From the NCBI GenBank assembly GCA_021648045.1, contig JAKITM010000001.1, positions 1 through 64,000 on the forward strand: 64,000 nt of DNA, in the 5' to 3' direction. This DNA comes from Lysobacterales bacterium. Its GTDB lineage: Bacteria; Pseudomonadota; Gammaproteobacteria; Xanthomonadales; SZUA-36. Numbering within the stretch: the stretch's first letter is position 1; every line of letters begins with the position of its first letter. The notes under the pieces were generated by a model, which did not search any database, had not been told where the DNA came from, and worked only from the letters and a program-made list of their open reading frames with translations. The translations under genes and the position numbers were made by a program. Positions 1 to 8,654 of this stretch are shown one piece after another.

Positions 1-1000
1 TCAGTTCGCTCTCTGGCTGATAGCGTAACCATAACCAGGCTATCTCTATCATCATACTGCGTATCCGGCAGTTACCCGCCTTGCTAATACCCTGTTCCCG
101 GCTATCATCACCGCTCGAGAATGGGGTGGGAGTTAAACCCGCCAGAGAAGCCACCTGCTTACGGTTCTTGAACTGCCGCCAGCCAAAAAACTCCATCACA
201 AAAACCCAACTACTGGCTTTGCCGATGCTCTTCAGTAACAACAACTGCTGTACTTGCTTCAAGGACGGGTATTTCTCCAACTCCTCTTCAAGCAAACGGC
301 GCTTTTCTCGCTCCAACTCCAGCAACTGTTCGCGTACAAGACTCAGGCGTACATTCTCGCGTAATAACTCCGCCACCAGATTAGGCCCCAGGGGCGCCCC
401 ATTCCAGTCGCGCAAGCCTGTCACCAACTTTGACCAGCCCGGACCTCCTACTTTATCCACAACAAAACTGTGAAGGTTCAGCAACGAACGCATCCTGGCC
501 GTATGCTGTCCCCGTTCCTTCACTAAGCGATCAACCTCCCGCTGGACCCGGCGGAGGTCTTCATCCGCTTCACCCGGTACCCGTACAATACCCCAGTGCT
601 TACGCTCACCACCTATATACCGAATGAGCATAAGTAATAGCTTGCCCGCATCAATACGGTCGGTCTTGGCAGAACGCTTGCGCCGACTCACTTCAATACT
701 GGAGGAGTCAACGACTATATTATCAATTCCTATGCTGCGAAGATAACGATCCAGCCAAAAGCCATCACGACCCGCCTCAAAACAACTCACAATGCGGACC
801 TCCTCTGCTAACCGAAATCGCTGGCGAATCTTCTCTATCGCAGCAGACAAAGCCTCCAGGTCTTTTCCTGCAACCGTACAGAAGCGTTTGCGAGTTCCAT
901 CGCTAAAGGCAATCTTCCAGCTTTTATGGGAAAGATCAAATGCCATATACAAAATAGGGTCATTTGATGTACAGTCTTGTTTGAAAGCCACTTGAGTCAT
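1..1000 (-). CDS. IS110-family transposase (partial, runs off the window)
   Basis: The minus strand is open from an ATG at 1000 to the left edge of the window, so about 333 residues are visible and the C-terminus is missing. The protein has the IS110 layout: an N-terminal RuvC-like DEDD domain (AFDLS near residue 22, FEAGRDG, then KTDRIDAGK), a coiled basic middle, and the C-terminal transposase_20 region with LKSIGKASSW and QVASLAGLTPTPFSSG. Such enzymes mobilise IS110 elements without typical terminal inverted repeats. The start is supported by a gene-like 5' leader up to the element end near 1064. Plus-strand reading frames across this stretch are antisense shadows. No frameshift is seen in the visible part. 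Confidence 0.93.
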   Translation of the reverse strand, partial: MTQVAFKQDCTSNDPILYMAFDLSHKSWKIAFSDGTRKRFCTVAGKDLEALSAAIEKIRQRFRLAEEVRIVSCFEAGRDGFWLDRYLRSIGIDNIVVDSSSIEVSRRKRSAKTDRIDAGKLLLMLIRYIGGERKHWGIVRVPGEADEDLRRVQREVDRLVKERGQHTARMRSLLNLHSFVVDKVGGPGWSKLVTGLRDWNGAPLGPNLVAELLRENVRLSLVREQLLELEREKRRLLEEELEKYPSLKQVQQLLLLKSIGKASSWVFVMEFFGWRQFKNRKQVASLAGLTPTPFSSGDDSREQGISKAGNCRIRSMMIEIAWLWLRYQPESEL

Positions 1001-1064
1001 TTGTTTTCTCCGATTTTGTTTGGGTCTTAGAGGATACGACTTTTGTGGCTTTCATAGTATCTAC
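1..1064 (-). mobile_element. IS110-family insertion sequence, 5' end and most of body
   Basis: The upstream end of the element is placed at 1064 because the stretch from 1064 down to the transposase start is nearly identical to the internal part of the 97-bp element at 63113-63209. GTGGCTTTC at 1045-1053 is repeated in inverted form as GAAAGCCAC at 983-991, just inside the transposase gene, giving a subterminal 9-bp inverted repeat. The other end of the element lies outside the window. Confidence 0.8.
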
Positions 1065-1083
1065 GCTACAAATCTTTGGTAGG

Positions 1084-1101
1084 GTGTGCATTTATGCCCA
1101 C
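1084..1101. repeat. Degenerate copy of the GTGGGCAT palindrome
   Basis: This reads GTGTGCATTTATGCCCAC, one base off the window-wide palindrome, and is preceded by the same TAGG lead found in other copies. It lies between the IS110 end and the 3' end of the ferredoxin-reductase gene. Confidence 0.75.
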
Positions 1102-1108
1102 GCAGCAC

Positions 1109-2164
1109 TTAGTGTGGCTCAGCAAGGATCTCAAAGGGAACATCAGCACCGAACTCGAAGGAATCATAAAACAAACGGTCATCCTTAAGCCCCTGTGCCG
1201 GAAAAGCATGTCGAGCGGCATCAATCATTATCGGTGGGCCACTCATATAAACATCGTGAGTGGACATGTCCGGGTAATCATCCATTACCGCAGTATGCAC
1301 AAAGCCCGTACGCCCCTGCCAGTTGTCGCCGGGAGAAGGGTCGGACAATACCGGTGTGAACTGTATATGCGACTGAGTTTCAGCCCAGCCTTTGGGCAGA
1401 TCAAGACAATACAATTCATCTGCATTGCGCGCACCCCAGAATAAGTGAATGGAGCGGGTGCTCTGTTTACCCAACAGGTACTCGATCATCGATTTTAAAG
1501 GTGCAAAACCTGTACCACCACCCATCATTATCATCGGCCGTTTATTATCATGGCGAATAAAAAAGGTTCCTAGCGGGCCTTCGATGCGTAATATTCCTTT
1601 AACTTGCAGCTCGGTAAACACCCAAGAAGTAAAGTCACCCCCATCTATGTGACGGATATGCAGCTCGAGTTCATCTGCGTCATTTGGCGGGCTGGCGATT
1701 GAAAAAGCACGGCGTTTACCGCCAGCTAACAAGATTTCAATATATTGGCCGGCCAAAAACTGCATTCTTTGAGCTTTTGGCAGTTTTAATCTCAGTTTTA
1801 CCACACTCGGCGAGAGAAATTCTTTACTGCATACGCGTGCCGGTAGCAGGCGTACGGGTATGTCTTTTATAGCTTCAATTTCGCGCACTGCAATCAGTAA
1901 ATCGCTATCAGCAACAGCCTGACACAACAAGACATCCCCGTTGGCTATTTCATTTTCATCTAATCCCAGGGGAGGGTGGGTTGGATAGCTGATTGTGCCG
2001 CTGATTAGTCGGGCTTTGCAGTTACCACAGGTGCCGTTTTTGCAGCTGTAGGGAAGTTTTACTCCCTGCCTACCAGCGGCCTCAAGTACGCTTTCATCAC
2101 TTTTTATGCTAAAAGTTTTGCCACTGAGCTGCAACTTGATTGTATGTTGGTTGGTATCTGGCAT
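1109..2164 (-). CDS. 2Fe-2S ferredoxin / FAD-NAD(P)H reductase
   Basis: Residues 1-95 form a plant-type [2Fe-2S] ferredoxin domain with C-x4-C-x2-C (SCKNGTCGNC) and a distal Cys in LLCQA. The rest is a ferredoxin-NADP reductase module with the FAD motif RAFSIASPP and the nucleotide-binding GGGTGFAPLKSM. Order and length (351 aa) match the AscD/RfbI and oxygenase-reductase group, which passes electrons from NAD(P)H through FAD to a 2Fe-2S centre and then to a partner enzyme. No partner oxygenase or deoxysugar dehydratase is adjacent, so the substrate system is unknown. It is divergent from plsC, with the start codons about 100 bp apart. Confidence 0.85.
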   Translation of the reverse strand: MPDTNQHTIKLQLSGKTFSIKSDESVLEAAGRQGVKLPYSCKNGTCGNCKARLISGTISYPTHPPLGLDENEIANGDVLLCQAVADSDLLIAVREIEAIKDIPVRLLPARVCSKEFLSPSVVKLRLKLPKAQRMQFLAGQYIEILLAGGKRRAFSIASPPNDADELELHIRHIDGGDFTSWVFTELQVKGILRIEGPLGTFFIRHDNKRPMIMMGGGTGFAPLKSMIEYLLGKQSTRSIHLFWGARNADELYCLDLPKGWAETQSHIQFTPVLSDPSPGDNWQGRTGFVHTAVMDDYPDMSTHDVYMSGPPIMIDAARHAFPAQGLKDDRLFYDSFEFGADVPFEILAEPH

Positions 2165-2261
2165 TGTGAATCTATGTTTTACGATAAAGTGGTATTTTAA
2201 CTACTTTTTACTCTCCGTGGCTGTGTTATTCTGTCGAGCTGGAAATCGGGCGAAATACCGC

Positions 2262-3083
2262 ATGCAGGAATCTTTAACACAAACAGCCATAGGCTCAGGC
2301 TGGAGCTGGCTACACCCCTTGCGAATTCTGATTCGCCTGCCTTTTTTGCTGTTGCTAATTATCATCGGCCTGCCTTTGTTGTTATTAACAGTCAATCGCT
2401 ATGGCGCTGCTATTACGGTTGGCAAACGCCAGCTCGATGAAGTTATGCAAGCTGGCTGGGCCAATAGTTTATGCCTGGCTTTTGGTATTCGTAGGCAAAT
2501 TATTGGTAGCATCAATTCGGGCCCCTTATTTGTGGTCGCCAACCATGTTTCTTTTCTCGATATTTTGGTACTTGGCTCGGTCACTAAAATGAGCTTTGTT
2601 TCCAAAGCGGAAATTGCCAAATGGCCACTGGTCGGTACTGTTGCACGACTTGGGGATACGGTATTTCATCATCGGGGCTCTGGTAATTCCCTGCAAGCGG
2701 TGATTGATGCAATTTCCGCGAAAACCAACGAGAGTAAACGCGTTGCTGTATTTCCAGAAGGTAGAATATTTTGCGGCGATAAAGTCCATCGCTTTCATGC
2801 CCGATTGTTCCAAGTACCCATTCAACAGGACATTCAGGTCCAGCCGGTTTGTATCCGCTATTTACACGATGGCAGCTTAAATCCTCGTATTAGTTTATGT
2901 GATCGTGAAGAAAGGTTTTTCTGGAATGCCATGCGTTTGTTAGGCGAGCCAGGGAGTATTGCGGAGCTACATTTTCTCGCACCCATAATATCCGCAGAAA
3001 AGAGTAGAAGGCAATTGGCAGAAGCGTCACAAAACGCAGTCGCTGCGGTATATGCTGCTCAAGAACTCAGCAATGAAGTTTGA
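2262..3083 (+). CDS. plsC: 1-acyl-sn-glycerol-3-phosphate acyltransferase (PlsC family)
   Basis: A 273-residue membrane protein with a hydrophobic segment at residues 23-45 (LPFLLLLIIIGLPLLLL), then the acyltransferase NHVSFLD (H-x4-D) and FPEGR motifs. These define the PlsC/LPLAT family, which acylates lysophosphatidic acid in phospholipid synthesis. I start at the ATG at 2262; a longer in-frame reading from 2106 would overlap the divergent gene and has no better ribosome site. The 3' end overlaps the next gene by 11 bp. Other LPLATs, such as ornithine-lipid acyltransferases, cannot be excluded. Confidence 0.83.
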   Translation: MQESLTQTAIGSGWSWLHPLRILIRLPFLLLLIIIGLPLLLLTVNRYGAAITVGKRQLDEVMQAGWANSLCLAFGIRRQIIGSINSGPLFVVANHVSFLDILVLGSVTKMSFVSKAEIAKWPLVGTVARLGDTVFHHRGSGNSLQAVIDAISAKTNESKRVAVFPEGRIFCGDKVHRFHARLFQVPIQQDIQVQPVCIRYLHDGSLNPRISLCDREERFFWNAMRLLGEPGSIAELHFLAPIISAEKSRRQLAEASQNAVAAVYAAQELSNEV

Positions 3084-4068
3084 TGACAGCTTTGCACCAC
3101 AGGGTATTTTGGCCAATACCCATGTGCAAACACTACTCAGCAGTAGTTTATATCGGCGTAAAAGAATTCTGCCACAGGCGGCGGCATTGTTAGCGGCGAG
3201 TGAGAAGTGGGTTCTCGACGGTGGTGACGGCATTCGCCTACTGGGGTTTTATTCAGCTCAGGCTGAGTCGGCAAAAGAACGCGGCTTGGTTATTCTGATT
3301 CACGGTTGGGAGGGCAGTTCGGAATCTAATTATTTACTGGCGACCGCTTCCACCTTGTTCAATCAGGGTTTTGATACTCTACGCCTTAATCTGCGTGATC
3401 ATGGTGACAGTCATCACCTGAATGAAGGAATATTCCATTCGCGGATGATTGAAGAAGTGGTGCATGCTATTGCCGATGCCTGTAGCAGAATTAGCACACG
3501 CCCGGTGTTTATGGTGGGTTTTTCCCTGGGTGCAAACTTCACTCTCAGGGTGGCTCTCAGGGCACCAGTGAACAATATTCCTTTGCAACATGTGGTTGCG
3601 GTATGCCCGGTTATACGCCCGCATGATGTGCTGGATGCATTGGAAAGCGGTATCCCGATTTACGAGTACTACTTTAATCGAAAGTGGGAAAAATCTCTGC
3701 GCAAAAAAGAACAATTGTTTCCACAGCGATATGACTTTAGCCGCTGGTACAAAATGCCCCGGCTTAGAGATCGAACCGAAGACCTGGTGGTTAATCACAC
3801 GCCCTGGGACACGCTGGAAGAATACCTGGATGGTTATTCACTTGTCGGTGATGCGCTTAGCGAACTGGCAGTCCCCACTACTATTGTAGCGACTCTGGAT
3901 GACCCGGTGATTCCAGTTGCTGAAGTTGAAAAGCTGCCTGCTACAGCATGCCTTGAAAGGGTTTATACCCGCAAGGGTGGGCATTGTGCATTTCTTGAAA
4001 ATTGGCAGATGCACAGTTGGATAGAGAACTACATATTAGGCAGATTTGAACAATCCATAAGTGGCTAG
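3073..4068 (+). CDS. YheT-family alpha/beta hydrolase
   Basis: The protein (331 aa from the ATG at 3073) is an alpha/beta hydrolase of the YheT/AB-hydrolase-1 type. HGWEGSSESNY forms the oxyanion region, GFSLGANFT carries the nucleophile Ser, DDPVIPV holds the likely acid and GGHCAF the catalytic His. YheT proteins are cytosolic esterases of uncertain physiological substrate. The gene overlaps the end of plsC, so the two are probably co-transcribed and translationally coupled; a lipid-related substrate is an inference from that. An earlier ATG at 3052 is in frame but lies deeper in plsC. Confidence 0.85.
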   Translation: MKFDDSFAPQGILANTHVQTLLSSSLYRRKRILPQAAALLAASEKWVLDGGDGIRLLGFYSAQAESAKERGLVILIHGWEGSSESNYLLATASTLFNQGFDTLRLNLRDHGDSHHLNEGIFHSRMIEEVVHAIADACSRISTRPVFMVGFSLGANFTLRVALRAPVNNIPLQHVVAVCPVIRPHDVLDALESGIPIYEYYFNRKWEKSLRKKEQLFPQRYDFSRWYKMPRLRDRTEDLVVNHTPWDTLEEYLDGYSLVGDALSELAVPTTIVATLDDPVIPVAEVEKLPATACLERVYTRKGGHCAFLENWQMHSWIENYILGRFEQSISG

Positions 4069-4112
4069 CATCACGATGATCTACAGTGGCCCGGTATTTC
4101 GAGTTTTTACGC

Positions 4113-4130
4113 GTGGGCATTCATACCCAC
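4113..4130. repeat. GTGGGCAT palindrome copy
   Basis: GTGGGCATTCATACCCAC sits inside a CGCG...CGCG context (4110-4133), between two convergent genes where it may also serve as a hairpin terminator. Confidence 0.85.
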
Positions 4131-4164
4131 GCGGCCTAAGTTGCAAATATCCTCTGAACTACTC

Positions 4165-4716
4165 TCACTGATTGCGTTGGTGATCCCAAAGAATCTCACC
4201 CACACCGTCTTCGCGTGCGATGACACGGGATAGCACAAACAGCAAATCAGAAAGCCTATTCAAATAGCGAATAGCCTCAGGGTTTACTTTTTCATTACGC
4301 CCTAACTCTACCACTCGGCGTTCCGCACGCCGGCATATTGTCCTAGCGAGGTGACAGGCGGCTGCAGCGGTGCCGCCGCCGGGGAGGATGAACTCCTTGA
4401 GCATGGGTAAATCCTTATTGTACTCATCAAGAATGTTTTCAAGCTTGGCCACTCGGCCTTCCGGTAACAGGGTATACCCTGGCATTGAAAGCTCACCACC
4501 CAGATCAAACAGGTGGTGTTGGATGGATAGCAGCAAGTCTTTAATAGCCGTATTATTTTCCGCACTAACCACCATGCCAATGGCACTGTTGAGCTCATCA
4601 ACCGTGCCGAAGGCTTCTACGCGGATGTTGTCCTTGCCGGTGCGCTCGCCATCACCGAGCCCGGTGCTACCATCATCGCCTGTGCGAGTGTAAATTTTTG
4701 AAAGACGATTACCCAT
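4165..4716 (-). CDS. ATP:cob(I)alamin adenosyltransferase, PduO type
   Basis: This 183-residue protein starts with the PduO/MMAB signature KIYTRTGDDGSTGLGDG (ATP-binding loop), and carries FGTVDELNSAIG and, near the C-terminus, RRAERRVVEL and YLNRLSDLLFVLSR. PduO-type enzymes transfer the adenosyl group of ATP to cob(I)alamin to make adenosylcobalamin in the cytosol. No B12 biosynthesis gene and no B12-dependent mutase is adjacent. The upstream region shared with the divergent doxX-like gene contains an 18-bp palindrome (4735-4752). No cobalamin riboswitch is visible in the short leader. Confidence 0.92.
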   Translation of the reverse strand: MGNRLSKIYTRTGDDGSTGLGDGERTGKDNIRVEAFGTVDELNSAIGMVVSAENNTAIKDLLLSIQHHLFDLGGELSMPGYTLLPEGRVAKLENILDEYNKDLPMLKEFILPGGGTAAAACHLARTICRRAERRVVELGRNEKVNPEAIRYLNRLSDLLFVLSRVIAREDGVGEILWDHQRNQ

Positions 4717-4734
4717 GATAGTTACCTTTTGATG

Positions 4735-4752
4735 ATGTACTAATCAGTACAT
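4735..4752. promoter_or_regulatory. Perfect palindrome between divergent genes, possible operator
   Basis: ATGTACT-AATC-AGTACAT has 7-bp perfect arms and lies about 20 bp upstream of the adenosyltransferase start and 90 bp upstream of the DoxX start. The size and position suit a dimeric repressor operator. The regulator is not identified. Confidence 0.4.
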
Positions 4753-4840
4753 AATATATGTTTGTGTGATAATATAGACATGATAGTTGATTCAAGCAGT
4801 TTGTTTAAGTATTTTTTAAAGCTTTGACGGAGAGTAGTAA

Positions 4841-5263
4841 ATGAATATAAGTAAAATTGCGTACACAGATGCAGGTTGGGGGTTAACAATTCTAAGGGTT
4901 ATAACCGGCCTGGTTTTTATTGGGCATGGTTTGCCTAAATTTGGTTTTCTCGGTGGCCCGGGTTTGGCCGGAACCGCTGGCTTTATGGAGTCCTTGGGGT
5001 TGCCATTTCCTATGCTGATGGCTGTTCTAATTGCCAGCTCAGAAGCTATTGGTGGTCTCATGTTAGTGATAGGTTTTATGGTGCGCCCAGCGGCGTTTAC
5101 GCTGGTAATAGCCATGCTGGTTGCAACATTCTTGGTGCATTGGGATAACGGCATGTTTGCCGCCGGTGGTTACCAATGGTCGTTATTGCTGACAGCAGCT
5201 GCGGCTGCAATCATGATTGAGGGTGCTGGCAAACTCTCGGTTGACTGGAAACTCAGTGGTTAA
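4841..5263 (+). CDS. DoxX-family membrane protein
   Basis: A 140-residue protein with about four transmembrane segments and the DoxX start ILRVITGLVFIGHGLPKF followed by GGPGLAGTAGFMESLGLPFP. DoxX/YphA-family proteins are inner-membrane proteins linked to thiol or redox stress in some bacteria, but their reaction is not generally established. A GGAGAG Shine-Dalgarno sits just before the ATG. It is the only gene between the palindrome and gcvT, and may be monocistronic. Confidence 0.85.
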   Translation: MNISKIAYTDAGWGLTILRVITGLVFIGHGLPKFGFLGGPGLAGTAGFMESLGLPFPMLMAVLIASSEAIGGLMLVIGFMVRPAAFTLVIAMLVATFLVHWDNGMFAAGGYQWSLLLTAAAAAIMIEGAGKLSVDWKLSG

Positions 5264-5396
5264 AGGTAGGCTCTACTATTCGGGTTGTGTGTTTAGCGAC
5301 TAGCAACTAGCAACCCGGCTTGAGCTCTTTAGAAGTACAAAGCGTTGCAGAAAAGATTAGAATACCGCTGTCGCAACTATCATGAGAGCTATCGAG

Positions 5397-6494
5397 ATGT
5401 CCCGTAAAACTCCTTTTTATCAGGCGCATATCGATGCCGCTGCACGCATGGTTGATTTTGGTGGTTGGGGTTTACCCATTAATTACGGTTCACAAATCGA
5501 TGAGCATCATACGGTTCGCAATGCCGCGGGTATGTTTGATGTCTCACATATGACGGTAGTTGAAATTAAAGGCAAGGATGCACGGGTTTTTCTTAGCAAG
5601 CTTCTCGCCAATGATATTGCTAAATTACAAGAACCGGGCAAAGCCTTGTATAGCTGCATGCTCAATTCTGAAGGCGGCATTATTGACGACCTGATCACTT
5701 ACTACCTCACTGAAACCCATTTTCGGATGGTGGTAAATGCAGCGACTCACGATAAAGATATGGCCTGGCTGGAGAAGCAGGTAGGTGGGTATGAGGTAAC
5801 GGTAAACGAACGAAAAGACCTCGCCATGCTGGCGGTTCAGGGTCCTGATGCGCGCCAGAAAACCGCGAATATACTCAATGCTGAAGATGCAGAATCAGCT
5901 TTGGCATTAAGTGTTTTTCAGGCAGCTCAGATTGGTGATCTATTTATTGCCAGAACGGGTTATACCGGTGAAGACGGTTTTGAAATCATGCTGCCAGCCG
6001 ACGCTGCAATCGTGCTCTGGAACAAACTCTTAAATGAACAAGTAAAACCTTGTGGCCTTGGCGCGCGTGATACCCTGCGCCTTGAAGCCGGAATGAATTT
6101 ATATGGACAGGATATGGATGAAACCACCAGTCCGTATGTATCCGCTTTGGCGTGGACGGTAGCGCTCAAAAATGAGCGGGAGTTTATCGGCCGCTCAGCG
6201 TTGTTAGCGCAAAAGGAAGCTGGGCTCAAACAAAAATTGGTCGGCTTGGTGCTGGAAGGGCGTGGTGTTTTGCGCCCATATCAAAACCTGGTGAATGAAG
6301 CGGGCGCTATTGTTGGCGAAACCACTTCTGGTAGCTTCTCACCAACACTGGAAAAAGCAATTGCTATGGCTAGGGTAGATCGGGATATTGTAGATCACTG
6401 TTTAGTCGATATCCGTGGTCGTAAACTGCCGGTACGCCTGGTAAAAATGCCATTTGCACGAAAAGGTCGTGTTTGTGATGGCATTTTAGATTAA
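5397..6494 (+). CDS. gcvT: Glycine cleavage system T protein (aminomethyltransferase)
   Basis: The 365-residue product has the GcvT family start KTPFYQAHIDAAARMVDFGGW, the folate-pocket FDVSHM motif, RTGYTGEDGFE and GLGARDTLRLEAGMNLYG. GcvT transfers the methylene group of the aminomethyl-lipoyl H protein to tetrahydrofolate, releasing ammonia. The second ATG (5397) is chosen because it matches the usual family N-terminus and is preceded by GAGAG; an ATG at 5382 is possible. gcvH follows after 72 bp. The P protein is not in the window, and no glycine riboswitch is seen upstream. Confidence 0.95.
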   Translation: MSRKTPFYQAHIDAAARMVDFGGWGLPINYGSQIDEHHTVRNAAGMFDVSHMTVVEIKGKDARVFLSKLLANDIAKLQEPGKALYSCMLNSEGGIIDDLITYYLTETHFRMVVNAATHDKDMAWLEKQVGGYEVTVNERKDLAMLAVQGPDARQKTANILNAEDAESALALSVFQAAQIGDLFIARTGYTGEDGFEIMLPADAAIVLWNKLLNEQVKPCGLGARDTLRLEAGMNLYGQDMDETTSPYVSALAWTVALKNEREFIGRSALLAQKEAGLKQKLVGLVLEGRGVLRPYQNLVNEAGAIVGETTSGSFSPTLEKAIAMARVDRDIVDHCLVDIRGRKLPVRLVKMPFARKGRVCDGILD

Positions 6495-6566
6495 ATCTAT
6501 TAGAATTAAACTAGGTAACAATATTAAGCGATAATTTGACCTAATAATTAATAAGGAAGTCCAAAA

Positions 6567-6953
6567 ATGAATGATGTTCCGGGCGATATGTTTTATACCG
6601 AGTCCCATGAATGGGTAAAAATGGATGATGAGATTGCTACTATCGGTATTTCTGATCACGCGCAAGGTCAGTTAGGTGATGTAGTATTTGTAGAGCTACC
6701 TGAAGTGGGTGATGCTTTCACTGCAGGTGACCCCTGTGCGGTGGTTGAATCCGTCAAAGCCGCTTCTGATATCTATGCCCCCATCAGCGGCGAAGTGGTA
6801 GAGGTGAATGAGCTGCTTGAAAACGCCCCTGAAACCATCAACGATGATGCCTACGGCGAAGGTTGGCTGTTCCGTATCAAAGCCGATGACCCCAGTGAAG
6901 TTGATGGCCTGATGTCAGCTGAAAGTTATGTTGAGGTCAATAGCGAAGATTGA
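6567..6953 (+). CDS. gcvH: Glycine cleavage system H protein
   Basis: A 128-residue lipoyl-carrier protein. YTESHEWVK is the family start and [17 protein letters not shown] carries the lipoylated Lys64. It shuttles the aminomethyl group between GcvP, GcvT and the L protein. It has a clear AAGGAAG ribosome site and follows gcvT; gcvP is not encoded within the next genes, so that gene must lie elsewhere. Confidence 0.96.
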   Translation: MNDVPGDMFYTESHEWVKMDDEIATIGISDHAQGQLGDVVFVELPEVGDAFTAGDPCAVVESVKAASDIYAPISGEVVEVNELLENAPETINDDAYGEGWLFRIKADDPSEVDGLMSAESYVEVNSED

Positions 6954-6998
6954 GCTAAATTAATAAGCAATTTATTAGATAATCTATTAGGCAATAAA

Positions 6999-7022
6999 CC
7001 GGCTGCTGAAATCAGCGGCCGG
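6999..7022 (-). terminator. Hairpin between convergent gcvH and sirB-like genes
   Basis: An 11-bp stem with one mismatch and a 2-base loop. On the minus strand it is followed by TTTATT, so it could end the SirB transcript and block read-through both ways. Confidence 0.55.
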
Positions 7023-7029
7023 TAGTGTG

Positions 7030-7419
7030 CTAGCCCCCGAAGGCAAGAAACCCCAACGGTTGGTGACTGATAGCCACCGATGCAATCCAGGCGAACACAG
7101 TAATGGCAGCCACAAAGCTTAAATATTGACAACTGCGGGTAATACAGCGTTTCAGTGCCAGCATACCGAATATAATATACACCACCAGGCCGATAAGCTT
7201 TGCCCCTAACCAGGCGTGTGAAAACGGCACCATAGTAAGCAGCCAAAGGCCAAAGACAAGCAACAAAGTGTCGATGATATGCGGCAATATCCGCACCAGT
7301 TTTTTCTGCAGCAACTCTGGGCGGTACTGTTTCCAGACAAATCTAAGGGTAAATCCTAAGATGCTCAAGATCGCCAGGGTCATATGACTGTGTTTAATAA
7401 TCGGGTAGAGTGATTCCAT
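7030..7419 (-). CDS. SirB-family membrane protein
   Basis: A hydrophobic protein (129 aa from the ATG at 7419; a TTG at 7431 adds four residues) with four predicted membrane segments and the SirB-like pattern YPIIKHSHMTLAILSILGF, RILPHIIDTLLLVFGLWL and WLGAKLIGLVVYIIFG. SirB2 was named for an effect on Salmonella invasion-gene expression, but the molecular function is not known. It is convergent with gcvH and divergent from ctaA. Confidence 0.75.
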   Translation of the reverse strand: MESLYPIIKHSHMTLAILSILGFTLRFVWKQYRPELLQKKLVRILPHIIDTLLLVFGLWLLTMVPFSHAWLGAKLIGLVVYIIFGMLALKRCITRSCQYLSFVAAITVFAWIASVAISHQPLGFLAFGG

Positions 7420-7562
7420 AATAGCTGCCAAAGGTATTTTCTTAGTTAATTAAGCTATTGATTATACTTTAGCAATTACAAAAATGTGGATTACAAACGT
7501 CATGATTTAAGTGATAATATCCTTAGGTCTAGCTGTGCTTAAATTCACAAAGAGGAATTCCT

Positions 7563-8603
7563 TTGACTGTCTATCTCAAGCAGATAAAACATAATCGACA
7601 GGTAGCTGCCTGGCTACTGATTTGCTGTGCATTGGTATTTCTTATGGTTGTGCTCGGCGGTGCAACTCGGCTTACCGGTTCAGGTTTGTCTATCGTAGAC
7701 TGGAAACCGATCATGGGCGTGTTGCCACCAACCAGCGAACAGGCATGGTCGGATAAGTTTGAGCTTTATCAACAGTCGCCGCAATACCATAAGGTGAATA
7801 AGCATTTCGATGTTGCAGCGTTCAAGGAGATCTTCTGGCTTGAGTATTATCATCGCTTATTAGGGCGCGCGCTTGGGGTGGTTTTCTTATTACCATTTTT
7901 GTTCTTTTTGGCCACTGGCAGGATAAAAAAACAGGAGTTTCCAAAATACGGACTGATGTTCCTATTGGGCGGTTTTCAGGGTTTACTGGGTTGGTATATG
8001 GTGAAAAGCGGGCTGGTAAACAATCCCAGTGTCAGCCAATACCGACTGGCAGCTCATTTGATTTCAGCCTTTATCATTTATGCGTATATGTTTTGGGTGG
8101 CAATGAGCCTGTTATTCCACGCTACAGACGGGCATCGGGACCGGTTATACAATAAAAGTCTGTGGCTCACGGGGCTAATCACAATCACAGTTATTTCCGG
8201 TGCCTTTGTAGCCGGTTTAAAAGCTGGATTTGTGTTTAATACTTTCCCAAAAATGGATGGTCAATGGATTCATAAAGATCTTTTATCAATGCAACCCTTG
8301 TGGCGAAACTTTACTGAGAGCCTGTTGACAGTTCAATTCGACCATAGGGTGTTGGCAACACTAACTTTGCTGATCATTTCGGCTTTCTGGCTGTATGCGC
8401 GCAACCGGGGAATGCCGCCAAGGGCTCGACCTGCATTGCATTTGCTGATGTTAGCAGTGCTTGTACAGTTCAGTCTGGGAATTGCTACATTATTGATGTT
8501 TGTACCCACCACCCTCGGTGTTTTACATCAAGGTATGGCAATGGTTTTGTTTACAATTGCCATCTATTACAACCACGCGCTGCGTGGGACGCGTGTTTGG
8601 TAA
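7563..8603 (+). CDS. ctaA: Heme A synthase (CtaA/COX15)
   Basis: A 346-residue polytopic protein with the COX15-type motif GGATRLTGSGLSIVDWKP near residue 35, the EYYHRLLGR heme-ligand region, FDHRVLA and LHQGMAMVLF. CtaA oxidises the heme o methyl group to make heme a in the inner membrane. The start is a TTG with AGAGGAATTC upstream. Its partner ctaB (heme O synthase) is 11 kb downstream, inside the NO-reductase operon. That raises the question of whether the heme-copper enzymes there use heme o or a, although ctaA may simply serve an aa3 oxidase elsewhere. Confidence 0.93.
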   Translation: MTVYLKQIKHNRQVAAWLLICCALVFLMVVLGGATRLTGSGLSIVDWKPIMGVLPPTSEQAWSDKFELYQQSPQYHKVNKHFDVAAFKEIFWLEYYHRLLGRALGVVFLLPFLFFLATGRIKKQEFPKYGLMFLLGGFQGLLGWYMVKSGLVNNPSVSQYRLAAHLISAFIIYAYMFWVAMSLLFHATDGHRDRLYNKSLWLTGLITITVISGAFVAGLKAGFVFNTFPKMDGQWIHKDLLSMQPLWRNFTESLLTVQFDHRVLATLTLLIISAFWLYARNRGMPPRARPALHLLMLAVLVQFSLGIATLLMFVPTTLGVLHQGMAMVLFTIAIYYNHALRGTRVW

Positions 8604-8630
8604 AAAAAGCAGAGTGATACCCAACGGTTT

Positions 8631-8653
8631 TAAACCCTGTTTTTAGGGGTTTA
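8631..8653 (+). terminator. Possible ctaA terminator
   Basis: TAAACCC and GGGTTTA arms around a T-rich loop directly follow ctaA and abut the regulatory box at 8655. The downstream T-run is short, so this is a weak call. Confidence 0.45.
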
Positions 8654-8654
8654 T

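Noticed and set aside
81..995. Several plus-strand reading frames at the left edge
   Set aside because: They are antisense to an intact IS110 transposase frame on the minus strand that runs off the window.
1065..1101. The palindrome at 1084 as the IS110 target site
   Set aside because: The element end near 1064 is about 20 bp away from the palindrome core, and the other flank is outside the window, so a REP-targeting insertion cannot be shown.
4717..4840. Cobalamin riboswitch before the adenosyltransferase gene
   Set aside because: Only about 20-100 bp of leader and no B12-box-like sequence.
5264..5396. Glycine riboswitch before gcvT
   Set aside because: The leader is too short and shows no aptamer-like conserved stretches.
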